A stretch of 64,000 nucleotides of DNA from JBBROS01 sp963792675. Its GTDB lineage: Bacteria; Pseudomonadota; Alphaproteobacteria; Acetobacterales; Acetobacteraceae. The number at the start of each line of letters is the position of its first letter. The first letter of the stretch is position 1. The stretch spans positions 2,480,001 to 2,544,000 of the forward strand of contig CAWBWT010000002.1 in NCBI GenBank assembly GCA_963792675.1, in the 5' to 3' direction. Positions 36,839-45,713 of this stretch are shown piece by piece. A program made the translations under genes and the position numbers. The notes below the pieces were generated by a model. The model did no database searches. It was not told where the DNA came from and worked only from the letters and a program-made list of their open reading frames with translations.

Positions 36839-37953
36839 CCCTGCAAGGCGTGTTGCGCCGCTTCCGTCAGCACCAGGTCGGGTGCGGGTTGCCGAAGGTA
36901 GGTGGCGAGGTCGCGCAGCAGCCGCTCGACCGGATTGGGCTGCAGCAGCGCTGCCAAGCCGAGGCCACGCTGCGCATGACGCATCAGCTCGAAGCAGGCG
37001 TTCTCGACCGCGATCCGCGCCAGGTTGACGTAGGCGACCTGGTCGGCGACCGGGCCCACGCCGTGCTTCGGCGCGTCGCGCGGCCTCGTGCGCCCATAAG
37101 CGCGCCGTCTCCGGCGCGACAGCATCTCGCCGAAGCGCGCCTGCTGCAACGGAAGCGCGTCGTGCCGCCGCGCCCGCACTTGCTCGCGCGACCGTATCGA
37201 CCAATGCGTCCATGCCGCCCAGCGTTGCCGCCACCGTGCGCCAGGCGCCGGTCGAGAAATCCGGTTCGCGCAGATAGTCGCCGGCGAGCACCGAGCAGTG
37301 CCGCCGCCGGCAGCGGCAGCCCGTCGAGCCGGATCGTGCCATTGGCGCTGGCCCGCATGCCGTGCAGCCGCGGACCGACCGGCGTCACCGTCTCGCCGCC
37401 GTGGAGGTCCAGCAGCGCCATCCGCACTTCGTCGCCATCGTGCACCGTGATCAGCGCGTGGCGCAGATGCCCGGCGCCGGAGCAAGGGCCCTTGCTGCCA
37501 TGCAGCACGCCGCGCTCGAGCGCCAGGACCTGGCCCGGCGCATCCGTCACCCATAGGCCGTACAGCTCACCCGCGCGCACAGGCGGCCGCGACCGAAGCA
37601 AGCTGTTCCGGCGTGCCGAACCGCACGACGAGCCGCACCACGTTCACATGCGCTTCGAACAGCCGCGCGACCGACAGGTTGGCACGGCCCAGCAGCCGCA
37701 GCGTGTCGAACGCCGCCTCGCAGCCGCCGGGTTCCGTGCCCAGGCCCTGGCCGCCATGGTGTCGTGGCACCGGCGCCATCGGCAGGCCGATCGAGCGCAG
37801 GCCGTCGATGTCCTCGGCCGGGAACGCGGCTTCGGCGTCTAGGGATGCCGCCCGTCTGGCGATGGCTGGGAGGAGCGATAGCAATGAGGGCGCTGCCCTC
37901 GACCCGCTGGGGCCGGCGGCTCCAGGCCCGCAATTGTTGATGTCCGAGTTCAC
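36835..37953 (-). pseudogene. acyl-CoA/acyl-ACP dehydrogenase-like protein, several frame breaks
   Basis: The N-terminal frame holds FPAEDIDGLRSIGLPMAPVP and LLGRANLSVARLFEAHVNVV. The next frame has LYGLWVTDAPGQVLALERGV, then HGSKGPCSGAGHLRHALITV, and the C-terminal frame ends NPVERLLRDLATYL ... HALQG at 36835. These match acyl-CoA dehydrogenase order, although the catalytic base is not clear. The only ATG (37953) lies upstream of a hairpin repeat, so the repeat would be translated as the N-terminus. Acyl-CoA dehydrogenase, PIG-L and glycosyltransferase genes often cluster in alphaproteobacteria, from memory usually with a methyltransferase, which I do not find here. Confidence 0.65.
37886..37930. 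repeat. GC-rich multi-hairpin repeat element, copy 2
   Basis: GAGGGC-gct-GCCCTC (37886-37900), spacer GACCCG, then CTGGGGCC-ggc-GGCTCCAG (37907-37925). Spacing and sequence are nearly the same as in copy 3 at 43657, where GAGGGC-gct-GCCCTC-GACCCG-CTGGGGCC recurs exactly. It sits across the 5' end of the broken acyl-CoA dehydrogenase gene and just before the end of the RND gene. Confidence 0.8.
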
Positions 37954-37959
37954 CTGTGC

Positions 37960-40900
37960 TCAGTCGCCGGTCACGGCCACCTTCTGCGCCACCATGTCGC
38001 CAGCGCCCATCGTTTCCGCCAGCCGCGGCAGCGTCTTGCGGCGGCTCGGCATCAGCCAGCGCTGGAAGCGGTCGAGATAGAGGTAAACCACCGGGGTCGT
38101 ATACAGCGTCAGCACCTGGCTGAGGATCAGCCCACCGACCATCGCGTAACCCAGCGGCTTGCGCAGTTCCGACCCGGCGCCGCTGCCCAGCACCAGCGGG
38201 AAGCCGCCGAGCAGGGCGGCCATCGTCGTCATCAGGATCGGCCGGAATCGCAGCAGGCACGCTTCCCGGATCGCCTCGAGCGGCGACACCCCCGCCTTGC
38301 GCTCGGCCGAGATGGCGAAGTCCACCATCATGATGCCGTTCTTCTTCACGATGCCGATCAGCAGGATCACCCCGATCAGCGCAATCACCGACAGATCGTA
38401 ATGGAAGATCATCAGCATCAGCAGCGCGCCCACGCCGGCCGACGGCAGGGTCGAAAGGATGGTGATCGGCAGGATGTAGCTCTCGTACAGCACGCCCAGA
38501 ATGATGTAGACCGCGATCAGCGCGGCCGCGATCAGATACGGCTGCGTGCTCAGCGACGACTGGAACGCCTGCGCCGTGCCCTGGAAGGTGCCGCGCAGCG
38601 TCAGCGGCGCGCCCATGTCGCGCATCATCCCATTGACCGCGTCCACCGCTTCGCCGAGCGCCGCCCCTTCTGCCAGGTTGAATGACAGCGTCACCGCCGG
38701 GAACTGGCTCTGGTGGCTGATGGCGAGCGGCAGCACCGGCCGCGTATCGACCGACACGAAGGTCGACAGCGGGACGGTCGAGCCATCCCGTGCCTTCACG
38801 TACAGCTTGTCCAGCGTCGACAGGTCGCCCTGCATCGCCGGCGGCACCTCCAGGATCAGCTTGTAGGTGTTGAGCTGGGTGAAATACTGGGCGATCTGCC
38901 GCTGCCCGAACGCGTCGTACAGCGTGTCGTCGATCACCTGCGGCTGGATGCCGAACCGCGCCGCCCGGTCACGGTCGATCGTCAGCGACGCCGTGGTGCC
39001 GGCCACCTGCTGGTCCGTCGCCACGTCGCGCAGCATCGGCAGCCCGCGCATGCGCTCGAGGATTTGCGGCGCCCACTCGAACAGCTCGGCCAGGTCGGCG
39101 TCCTGCACCGTGTACTGGAACTGCGACTGCGCCAGCCGCCCGCCGACGTTGATGTCCTGCGCCGCCTGGAAGTTGACCACCACCCCGCCGACCTCCGGCG
39201 TCTTGGTCCGCAGCCGCGCGATCACCTGCTGCGCGGTCTCGGTGCGCTGGTCGAACGGCTTCAGCGTGACCCAGATGCGGCCGTTATTGCCGGTCTGCCC
39301 GCCGAGCCCGGCGCCGATGCTGGACGACAGCCCGGCAACGGCCGGATCCCGCGCGATCACCTCGGCGACCGCCACCTGGCGCCGCGCCATCTCCGAGAAC
39401 GACACGTCCTGCCCGGCCTTGGTGATGCCCACCAGCACGCCGGTGTCCTGGTTGGGGAAGAACCCCTTGGGGATCACGACATACAGATAGCCGGTCAACG
39501 CCATCGTCCCGAAGAACACCATCAGCGTGACGAATTGGTGCCGCAGCGCCACATCCAAGGTGCGCCGATAGCCATTCTGCAGCGCGACGAAGAAGCGTTC
39601 GACAACGCGATACAACACCCCGTGCTTCTGCCCGTGATGGTTTTTCAGGAAGCGCGAGCACATCATCGGGGTCAGCGTCAGCGACACCACCGCCGACACC
39701 ACCACGGTGATCGCCACAGTCATCGCGAACTCGCGGAACAGCCGGCCAACGATCCCGCCCATCAGCAGCAGCGGGATGAACACCGCGATCAAGCTGAGGC
39801 TGATGGAGATGATCGTGAACCCGATCTCCCCGGCGCCCTTCAGCGCCGCCTCGGTCGGGTTCATCCCGTCCTCGATATGCCGGTAGATGTTCTCCAGCAT
39901 CACGATCGCATCGTCGACCACGAAGCCCACCGCGATCGTCAGCGCCATCAGCGTCAGGTTGTTGAGGCTGTAGCCGAGCAGGAACATCACCGCGAACGTT
40001 CCGACCAACGCCAGCGGCACGGTGATGCTGGGGATGATGGTCGCCCAGAAATTCCGCAAAAACAGGAAGATGACCATCACCACGAGCGCGATGGACAGCA
40101 GCAGGGTGAACTGCACCTCGTGCACCGAGGCACGGATCGTCACCGTCCGATCCACAACCGTCTCGACCTGCACCGAAGGCGGGATCGCCGCGCGCAGGGC
40201 AGGGAGCGCCGCCTTCACCCGCTCGACGGTGTCGATGACGTTCGCGCCCGGCTGCTTGAAGATGAACAGCTGGATGCCGCGCCTGCCGTTCTGCCATCCC
40301 GCCAGCCTCGCATTCTCGGGGCCGTCCACCGCCTGGCCCACGTCGCGCACCCGCACCGGCGCGCCGTTCCGATACGCCAGCACCACGTCGTCGAGTTGGC
40401 TCGCCCGGGTCAGCTGGTCGTTGGCGTAGACCGAGAACGACCGCTCCGGCCCGTCCACCGTGCCTTTCGGCGAGTCGACCGTGGATGTCACCAGCAGCTG
40501 CCGCACGTCCTCGAGCGTCATGCCCATCGCGCCGAGCCGCGCCGGGTCGATCTGCACCCGGATCGCCCGTTTCTGCTCGCCGCCGATCGAGACCTGGCTC
40601 ACCCCGCCGATCTGGCTGATCTGCTGGCTCAGGATGTTGTCCGCGTAATCATCGACGTCGATCAGCGGCAGGATGTCGCTCTGCACCGACAGGATCAGGA
40701 TCGGGCTGTCAGCCGGGTTCACCTTGCGGAAGATCGGCGGGTTCGGCAGCGCCTTGGGCAGCTGCCCGCCGGCATTGTTGATCGCCGCCTGCACGTCCAG
40801 CGCCGCCGCGTCGATGTTCCGCTCCAGCTCGAACTGCACCACCACCTGGGTGTTGCCGGCGACGCTCACCGACGTCATCTGCGCCACGCCGGAGATCTGC

Positions 40901-41115
40901 GAGAACTGCCGCTCCAACGGCTGCGCCACCGTGGACGCCATGGTTTCCGGGCTCGCCCCCGGGAACTGCGCCGTCACCTGGATGGTGGGGAACTCGACCC
41001 GCGGCAACGGCGCCACCGGGAGCAGCGGGAACGCGGCCATCCCGATCAGCAGGATCGCCGCCATCAGCAGCGACGTCGCGACCGGCTTGCGGATGAACGG
41101 GGTGGAGATGCTCAT
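37960..41115 (-). CDS. RND efflux pump inner-membrane permease (MdtBC/AcrB type)
   Basis: A 1051-residue RND permease, full family length and intact. The start MSISTPFIRKPVATSLLMAA is typical of HAE1-type pumps. The TM4 proton-relay pair is present in IAVGFVVDDAIVMLENIYRH, the conserved block GASPETMASTVAQPLE in the first porter domain, and GVVLLIGIVKKNGIMMVDFA-like sequence (ILLIGIVKKNGIMMVDFA) in TM11. It expels drugs or organic compounds using the proton gradient, together with the adaptor encoded 22 bp upstream and an outer-membrane channel not found here. Its flawless frame contrasts with the broken genes directly beside it. Confidence 0.93.
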   Translation of the reverse strand: MSISTPFIRKPVATSLLMAAILLIGMAAFPLLPVAPLPRVEFPTIQVTAQFPGASPETMASTVAQPLERQFSQISGVAQMTSVSVAGNTQVVVQFELERNIDAAALDVQAAINNAGGQLPKALPNPPIFRKVNPADSPILILSVQSDILPLIDVDDYADNILSQQISQIGGVSQVSIGGEQKRAIRVQIDPARLGAMGMTLEDVRQLLVTSTVDSPKGTVDGPERSFSVYANDQLTRASQLDDVVLAYRNGAPVRVRDVGQAVDGPENARLAGWQNGRRGIQLFIFKQPGANVIDTVERVKAALPALRAAIPPSVQVETVVDRTVTIRASVHEVQFTLLLSIALVVMVIFLFLRNFWATIIPSITVPLALVGTFAVMFLLGYSLNNLTLMALTIAVGFVVDDAIVMLENIYRHIEDGMNPTEAALKGAGEIGFTIISISLSLIAVFIPLLLMGGIVGRLFREFAMTVAITVVVSAVVSLTLTPMMCSRFLKNHHGQKHGVLYRVVERFFVALQNGYRRTLDVALRHQFVTLMVFFGTMALTGYLYVVIPKGFFPNQDTGVLVGITKAGQDVSFSEMARRQVAVAEVIARDPAVAGLSSSIGAGLGGQTGNNGRIWVTLKPFDQRTETAQQVIARLRTKTPEVGGVVVNFQAAQDINVGGRLAQSQFQYTVQDADLAELFEWAPQILERMRGLPMLRDVATDQQVAGTTASLTIDRDRAARFGIQPQVIDDTLYDAFGQRQIAQYFTQLNTYKLILEVPPAMQGDLSTLDKLYVKARDGSTVPLSTFVSVDTRPVLPLAISHQSQFPAVTLSFNLAEGAALGEAVDAVNGMMRDMGAPLTLRGTFQGTAQAFQSSLSTQPYLIAAALIAVYIILGVLYESYILPITILSTLPSAGVGALLMLMIFHYDLSVIALIGVILLIGIVKKNGIMMVDFAISAERKAGVSPLEAIREACLLRFRPILMTTMAALLGGFPLVLGSGAGSELRKPLGYAMVGGLILSQVLTLYTTPVVYLYLDRFQRWLMPSRRKTLPRLAETMGAGDMVAQKVAVTGD

Positions 41116-41137
41116 CCGCGCTGTCTGCCTTTCCTGC

Positions 41138-42259
41138 TCAGGACGCCGGCTTCGGCTCGATCGCAGCGACCTTGGTGCCGTTCGCCAACCGCGACTGCCC
41201 GCTCGTCACCACCTTGTCGCCCACGTGCAGGCCCGAGCCGATCACCGCTGTCTTGCCGTCATCCTGCTCAACCTCGACCGTCTGCACCGCGGCCGTGTCG
41301 TCCGGCTTGACGATGAAGACATAGAGGCCGTTCGATCCACGCTGCACCGCGGCGCTCGGCACCGTGGTTGCCCCGACCCGCGTGTCCATCCGCAGTCGCA
41401 CGTTCACGAACTGCCCGGGCCACAATGCGTCGTCCGCATTGTCGAACACCGCTTTCAGCTTGATCGTCCCGGTGCTGACGTCGATCGAGCTGTCCAGCGT
41501 CAGCAACTCGCCGTCGCTCAGCTTGGTTCGGTCGTCGCTGCTATAGGCCATGACCGGCAGCTTGCCCCGTTTCATGGCGGCTTGCACTTTCGGCAGCGCG
41601 TCCTGCGGCAGGGTGAACACCAGCGCGATCGGCTGGATCTGCGCGATCGTCACCAGCCCGGTGCTGTTCGCATCCGCCGCCCGGATGTAGTTGCCCGGAT
41701 CGATCAGCCGCAGCCCGACCCGGCCCGACAGCGGCGAGGTGATCCGGGTGAAATCCAGGTTCAGCTGCGCCGCCGCCATCTGCGCCTCGTCGCCGCGCAC
41801 CGCGGCCTCCGCCTGCGCGACACCGGCTTTCGTCTGGTCGAGCTTTTGCCGCGACGCCACCTGGCTTGCCGCGAGGTCGTTGTAGCGCACGAGGTCGGAC
41901 CGCGCATTCACCAGCGCCGCCTCGTCGGCCGCCCGCTTCGCCGTCACCTGATCGAGCGCCGCCTGATACGGCCGCGGATCCAATTGCGCCAGCAGATCGC
42001 CCGGCTTGACCAGCTGCCCCTCGGTAAACAGCACCCGGTCCAGCGTCCCGTCCACCCGCGCCCGCACCAGCACCGACTGAAACGCCTGCACCGTGCCGAT
42101 GGCCCGCTGCACGACGGCCACATCCTGCTTCTGTGCCTCGGCGATCGTCACCGGAACGGCAGCGCCCTGCGCCCGAGCCGGCGTCATCGCCAGCAACGCC
42201 ATCACCGGGACCAACGACAGCGAACGCAGCACAGTCAAAAGCGCCTCGATCAAAGCCAA
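41138..42259 (-). CDS. RND efflux periplasmic adaptor (membrane fusion protein)
   Basis: A 373-residue HlyD/AcrA-like adaptor. The signal sequence is ALLTVLRSLSLVPVMALLAM with cleavage near ARAQ. The barrel-sandwich hybrid appears in two halves (VLVRARVDGTLDRVLFTEGQ with LVKPGDLLAQLDPRPYQAAL, and FTRITSPLSGRVGLRLIDPG). A short alpha-hairpin lies between them and the beta-barrel follows (GQFVNVRLRMDTRVG). MdtA-like. Encoded first in a two-gene operon with the permease. No local regulator or TolC gene was seen. Confidence 0.9.
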   Translation of the reverse strand: MALIEALLTVLRSLSLVPVMALLAMTPARAQGAAVPVTIAEAQKQDVAVVQRAIGTVQAFQSVLVRARVDGTLDRVLFTEGQLVKPGDLLAQLDPRPYQAALDQVTAKRAADEAALVNARSDLVRYNDLAASQVASRQKLDQTKAGVAQAEAAVRGDEAQMAAAQLNLDFTRITSPLSGRVGLRLIDPGNYIRAADANSTGLVTIAQIQPIALVFTLPQDALPKVQAAMKRGKLPVMAYSSDDRTKLSDGELLTLDSSIDVSTGTIKLKAVFDNADDALWPGQFVNVRLRMDTRVGATTVPSAAVQRGSNGLYVFIVKPDDTAAVQTVEVEQDDGKTAVIGSGLHVGDKVVTSGQSRLANGTKVAAIEPKPAS

Positions 42260-42461
42260 GGATGAGTGTTACCGGAGGCCGACCCCCCAAAGCGACTCCC
42301 TAGATACGGATGCTTACGGTAAACAGCAAACTCTTTACCGCTGGCTTAACGGAAGCGCCGCGTCGCTGCCCGGCCGGGGTTGTGACCGCCCGGCGTCGTG
42401 ACACCCTGATCCGGCCGCGTCATGCTGCACCGAACGCCGCCACGCGCCCGAGGAACGATCC

Positions 42462-43646
42462 ATGGACCATGCCACGCCGGGGCCCACGCCCAATGCCGAA
42501 ATCCGCGACGCCGTCGCCCGTCTGTGCGCCGAATTCCCCGGCGAGTATTGGCGCCGCCTCGATGCCGAACGCGCTTACCCCACCCAGTTCGTCGCCGCGC
42601 TCACCAACGCCGGCTATCTCGCCGTCCTCATCCCCGAGGAGTACGGCGGCGCCGGCCTCGGCCTTCGCGCCGCCGCCGACATCCTCGAGACGATCCACGC
42701 ATCCGGCTGCAACGGCGCTGCCTGCCACGCCCAGATGTACATCATGGGCGCCATCCTCCGTCACGGCTCCCCCGAGCAGAAGCAGCGCTACTTGCCCGGC
42801 ATCGCCAGCGGCGACCTCCGCCTCCAGGCCTTCGGCGTCACCGAGCCAACCAGCGGCACCGATACCACCAGCCTGCGCACCACGGCCCGCCGCGACGGCG
42901 ACCACTACATCATCGACGGCCAAAAGATCTGGACCAGCCGCGCCGAGCACTCCGACCTGATGCTCCTGCTCGCCCGCACCACGCCCAAGGATCAGGTGGC
43001 GAAACGCACCGAGGGCCTGTCCACCTTCATCGTCGACATGCGCGAGGTGAAGGGGCCCGGGTCGAACAACGGGGGCCTCACCCTCCGCCCCATCCGCACC
43101 ATGATGAACCACAACTCCTGCGAGGTGTTCTTCGACAACATGCGCATTCCCGCCGACGCCCTGCTCGGGACCGAAGGCCGCGGCTTCCGCACCATCCTCG
43201 ACGGCATGAACGCCGAGCGCCTGCTGATCGCCGCGGAGTGCATCGGCGACGCCAAGTGGTTCACCCAAAAATCCACCGCCTATGCGAAGGACCGCGTCGT
43301 CTTCGCCCGCCCCATCGGCCAGAACCAGGGCGTCCAGTTCCCCATCGCCCGCGCCTACGCGCAGATGCGCGCCGCCGAGCTCGTGGTCCACGCCGGCTGC
43401 GAGAAGTTCGAAGCCGGCGCCCCCTGCGGCGAGGAAGCCAACATCGCCAAGCTCCTCGCCGCCGACGCCAGCTGGGCCGCCGCCGAAGCCTGCGTCCAAA
43501 CTCACGGTGGCTTCGGTTTCGCAGAGGAATACGACGTGGAACGCAAGTTCCGCGAGACGCGGCTCTACCAGGTCGCCCCGATCTCGACCAATCTCATCCT
43601 CTCGTATGTAGCCGAGCACGTCCTCGGGTTGCCGCGCTCCTATTAA
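42462..43646 (+). CDS. acyl-CoA dehydrogenase
   Basis: A 394-residue intact acyl-CoA dehydrogenase, the FAD enzyme introducing a double bond into acyl-CoA. The N-terminal helical domain includes LIPEEYGGAGLG. The FAD/substrate motif FGVTEPTSGTDTTSLRTTAR and HYIIDGQKIWTS follow. The C-terminal domain has MNAERLLIAAECIGDAKWFT, then FARPIGQNQGVQFPIARAYA and QTHGGFGFAEEYDVERKFRE, the family-type end. GAGGAACG precedes the ATG. It stands alone between the divergent RND operon and a hairpin repeat; the substrate class is unclear. Confidence 0.9.
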   Translation: MDHATPGPTPNAEIRDAVARLCAEFPGEYWRRLDAERAYPTQFVAALTNAGYLAVLIPEEYGGAGLGLRAAADILETIHASGCNGAACHAQMYIMGAILRHGSPEQKQRYLPGIASGDLRLQAFGVTEPTSGTDTTSLRTTARRDGDHYIIDGQKIWTSRAEHSDLMLLLARTTPKDQVAKRTEGLSTFIVDMREVKGPGSNNGGLTLRPIRTMMNHNSCEVFFDNMRIPADALLGTEGRGFRTILDGMNAERLLIAAECIGDAKWFTQKSTAYAKDRVVFARPIGQNQGVQFPIARAYAQMRAAELVVHAGCEKFEAGAPCGEEANIAKLLAADASWAAAEACVQTHGGFGFAEEYDVERKFRETRLYQVAPISTNLILSYVAEHVLGLPRSY

Positions 43647-43656
43647 GGCGGGAACG

Positions 43657-43732
43657 CGAGGGCGCTGCCCTCGACCCGCTGGGGCCCGCGGCCCCAGACC
43701 CGCACCTACGCAGACCCGCACCTACGCAGACC
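43657..43732. repeat. GC-rich multi-hairpin repeat element, copy 3, with 16-bp tandem units
   Basis: CGAGGGC-gct-GCCCTCG (43657-43673), spacer ACCCG, and CTGGGGCC-cgc-GGCCCCAG (43679-43697) match copy 2. Directly after it the 16-mer GACCCGCACCTACGCA is repeated twice in tandem (43697-43712 and 43713-43728) with a third partial unit. It lies right after the acyl-CoA dehydrogenase stop and could end its transcription. Confidence 0.8.
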
Positions 43733-43830
43733 ATGCGCACGCATACCCCGCCCCACGATGTTCAACCCGGCCGGCACCCCGACAAAGCCTGACTTGCCCC
43801 GCCGCCGCCGGAAATGGTCCTCCTCCGTTC

Positions 43831-44619
43831 ATGTCGGCCCCGAGCGAGCCCCACCCCGAGCCCACCCACGCCCCCGGCCACCACGCCGGGGACGCCGAGC
43901 GCTATCGCGCCGTCCTCGACGAATTCATCGGCATGGGCGCCGACATCGCCCGCCGCCTGCATCGACAGGCCACAGCGGAACCCGCAACCGCCAATGAGCC
44001 GGGCAACGAAACCACCCCCGCGGCCGCCCCAAGCATCGAACGCCTCGCCGACGCCTTCGACCGCGTCACCCGCACCGTCCGCCGCTGCATCCTGCTCGCC
44101 CGCAAGCTCGACGAGCCGCCCCCGCCCGACCCGGCGACCACCGCTGCTCACCACCGCACCGCGGCTCGGACCGAAATCATTCGCGCGGTCGAGGACACCA
44201 TCCAGCGCACCGAGGCCGGCAGCCGCGCCGCGACCCTGCACGCCGAGTTGCTCGACCGCCTAGACGCTCCCGAACTCGAGCACGAACTGGTCCGCCGCCC
44301 CGTTGCCGACATCATCGCCGACATCGAACGCGACCTCGGCCTCGCCGCCGTCTTCGGCACTCGCCCCTGGAAGCGCCGCACCCCCGACGACGTCGCCGTC
44401 CTCCACGCCCGCGCCGCCGGGTCGAAGCCCGGCGGAACGACCGGCCAGCCGCCATCTGCCATCCGGTGCATCAAACACGATCGTTCCCTCGAAACCGAGC
44501 CAGTCGGCCGCTCCCGGCTGGAACCACGGCCTCCGCCGCGAACCGGATCGCGTCACCCGCCGCCAGAATCCCGGCGGGCGCCGCCGCACCATGCCGTCGG
44601 CTATCCGCACCCGGGATAA
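43831..44619 (+). CDS. hypothetical protein, 262 aa
   Basis: A Pro-, Ala- and His-rich N-terminus precedes helical segments ERYRAVLDEFIGMGADIARR and IERLADAFDRVTRTVRRCIL. Further helices follow (TEIIRAVEDTIQRTEAGSRA, ADIIADIERDLGLAAVFGTR), then a basic Pro/Arg-rich, probably disordered tail. There is no signal peptide or membrane segment. I recall similar regulatory-looking proteins as hypothetical in Acetobacteraceae, with low certainty. The tail from about residue 190 could be read-through into non-coding sequence. Function unknown. Confidence 0.5.
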   Translation: MSAPSEPHPEPTHAPGHHAGDAERYRAVLDEFIGMGADIARRLHRQATAEPATANEPGNETTPAAAPSIERLADAFDRVTRTVRRCILLARKLDEPPPPDPATTAAHHRTAARTEIIRAVEDTIQRTEAGSRAATLHAELLDRLDAPELEHELVRRPVADIIADIERDLGLAAVFGTRPWKRRTPDDVAVLHARAAGSKPGGTTGQPPSAIRCIKHDRSLETEPVGRSRLEPRPPPRTGSRHPPPESRRAPPHHAVGYPHPG

Positions 44620-44651
44620 TCCGCCGCTGCCCCGGCCGCTCGGCCGCACCC

Positions 44652-45710
44652 TCACACCTTCTCGTCTTCCTGCAATGGCGTCGTCGCTTCGCCGCCGACC
44701 GCCAGCAGCGCCGCCGTCAGCGGCGTGGCAAAGATCAGCCCGGGAATGCCCAGGATCGCCCCGAACGCCGTCTGCGCCAGGATCGTCAGCCCGGGCGGCA
44801 TCTCCACCGCCTGCTTCTGGATCAGCGGCGCCATCACGTTACCCTCGAAACCCTGGATCACCAGGTAAAGGGCGATTGTTTCCAGCCCGGCCGAAGTCCC
44901 CACTGAGAACCCCAGCAGCACCGCCGGCACCGCGCCCACGATGGCGCCGATATACGGCACGAAGTTGAATAGCCCGGCCACCACCCCCAGCACGAACGCC
45001 AGCGGCACCCCGATCAACCACAACCCCAACCCCGAAAGCACCCCGACCACCACCATGTCGAGCGCCTGCCCGGCGCTCCACGCCCACAGCGCCTTGCCCG
45101 CCGCTTCGATCAGCCGTCGCGCATCCTCCCGCCGCCCCGCCGGCACCAGCCGCAACGCCCCGTTCACGTACACCCCGGGCGAAGCGGCCAGGTAGATGCC
45201 CGCAATCGCCACCACTGCCAGCGTGCCGAACAACCCGAGCACCGAGCCCAAGATGCCCGCCACCGACCCCGCGACCCCGGACGGCAGCTTCATCGGCTCG
45301 CCGCCCTCCTTGTTGCCGCCCACCGAGGGCGGCAACTGCTCCAGCACGAACCGGCCCCAATTCGACTGCGACAGCCGGTCCCGCAGCGCCCCCAACTGTC
45401 CGCCCAACGCCTGACGCAGCGCATCGAACTGGTCCGCCAGCCCCGGCCCGGCAATCATCCCCAGGCCCACCACCGCCGCGAACAGCAACACGACGACCCC
45501 CAGCAACGCCGCCCAATACGGCAACCCGAGGAAACGCGTCGCCAGCGTCGCCAGCCCATGCAGGATCACCGCCACCAGCGCCGAGGCGAACACCACCACC
45601 AGCACGTCCTTGATCAGCCATATCGCCAGAAGGATCGCCGCAACCGCCACCACCAGCCGCAGCACCGTGCCGATCCGCTCCAGCGCCGCCGTTCGCGCGT
45701 CCATTTCCAT
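44652..45710 (-). CDS. AI-2E family transporter (UPF0118 permease)
   Basis: A 352-residue inner-membrane protein with about seven to eight hydrophobic segments. Family features are the early helix LVVAVAAILLAIWLIKDVLV, the central amphipathic domain, VGVLSGLGLWLIGVPLAFVL, VVAGLFNFVPYIGAIVGAVP (the hallmark NFVPYIG motif) and a GFEGNVMAPLIQKQAVEMPP segment near the end. The family exports AI-2 or, in other members, exchanges Na/H or other solutes. It begins 3 bp after the stop of the upstream amidohydrolase, so it is co-transcribed. Confidence 0.87.
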   Translation of the reverse strand: MEMDARTAALERIGTVLRLVVAVAAILLAIWLIKDVLVVVFASALVAVILHGLATLATRFLGLPYWAALLGVVVLLFAAVVGLGMIAGPGLADQFDALRQALGGQLGALRDRLSQSNWGRFVLEQLPPSVGGNKEGGEPMKLPSGVAGSVAGILGSVLGLFGTLAVVAIAGIYLAASPGVYVNGALRLVPAGRREDARRLIEAAGKALWAWSAGQALDMVVVGVLSGLGLWLIGVPLAFVLGVVAGLFNFVPYIGAIVGAVPAVLLGFSVGTSAGLETIALYLVIQGFEGNVMAPLIQKQAVEMPPGLTILAQTAFGAILGIPGLIFATPLTAALLAVGGEATTPLQEDEKV

Positions 45711-45713
45711 CGC

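Noticed and set aside
36621..37028. Plus-strand frames over the PIG-L and acyl-CoA dehydrogenase region
   Set aside because: They are shadows; the minus strand carries the HPDDE zinc motif and dehydrogenase segments, though in broken frames.
38713..41310. Long plus-strand open frame (865 codons) opposite the RND permease
   Set aside because: It is an antisense shadow of a GC-rich gene; the minus strand has full RND motifs, while this frame is His/Arg-rich low complexity without domains.
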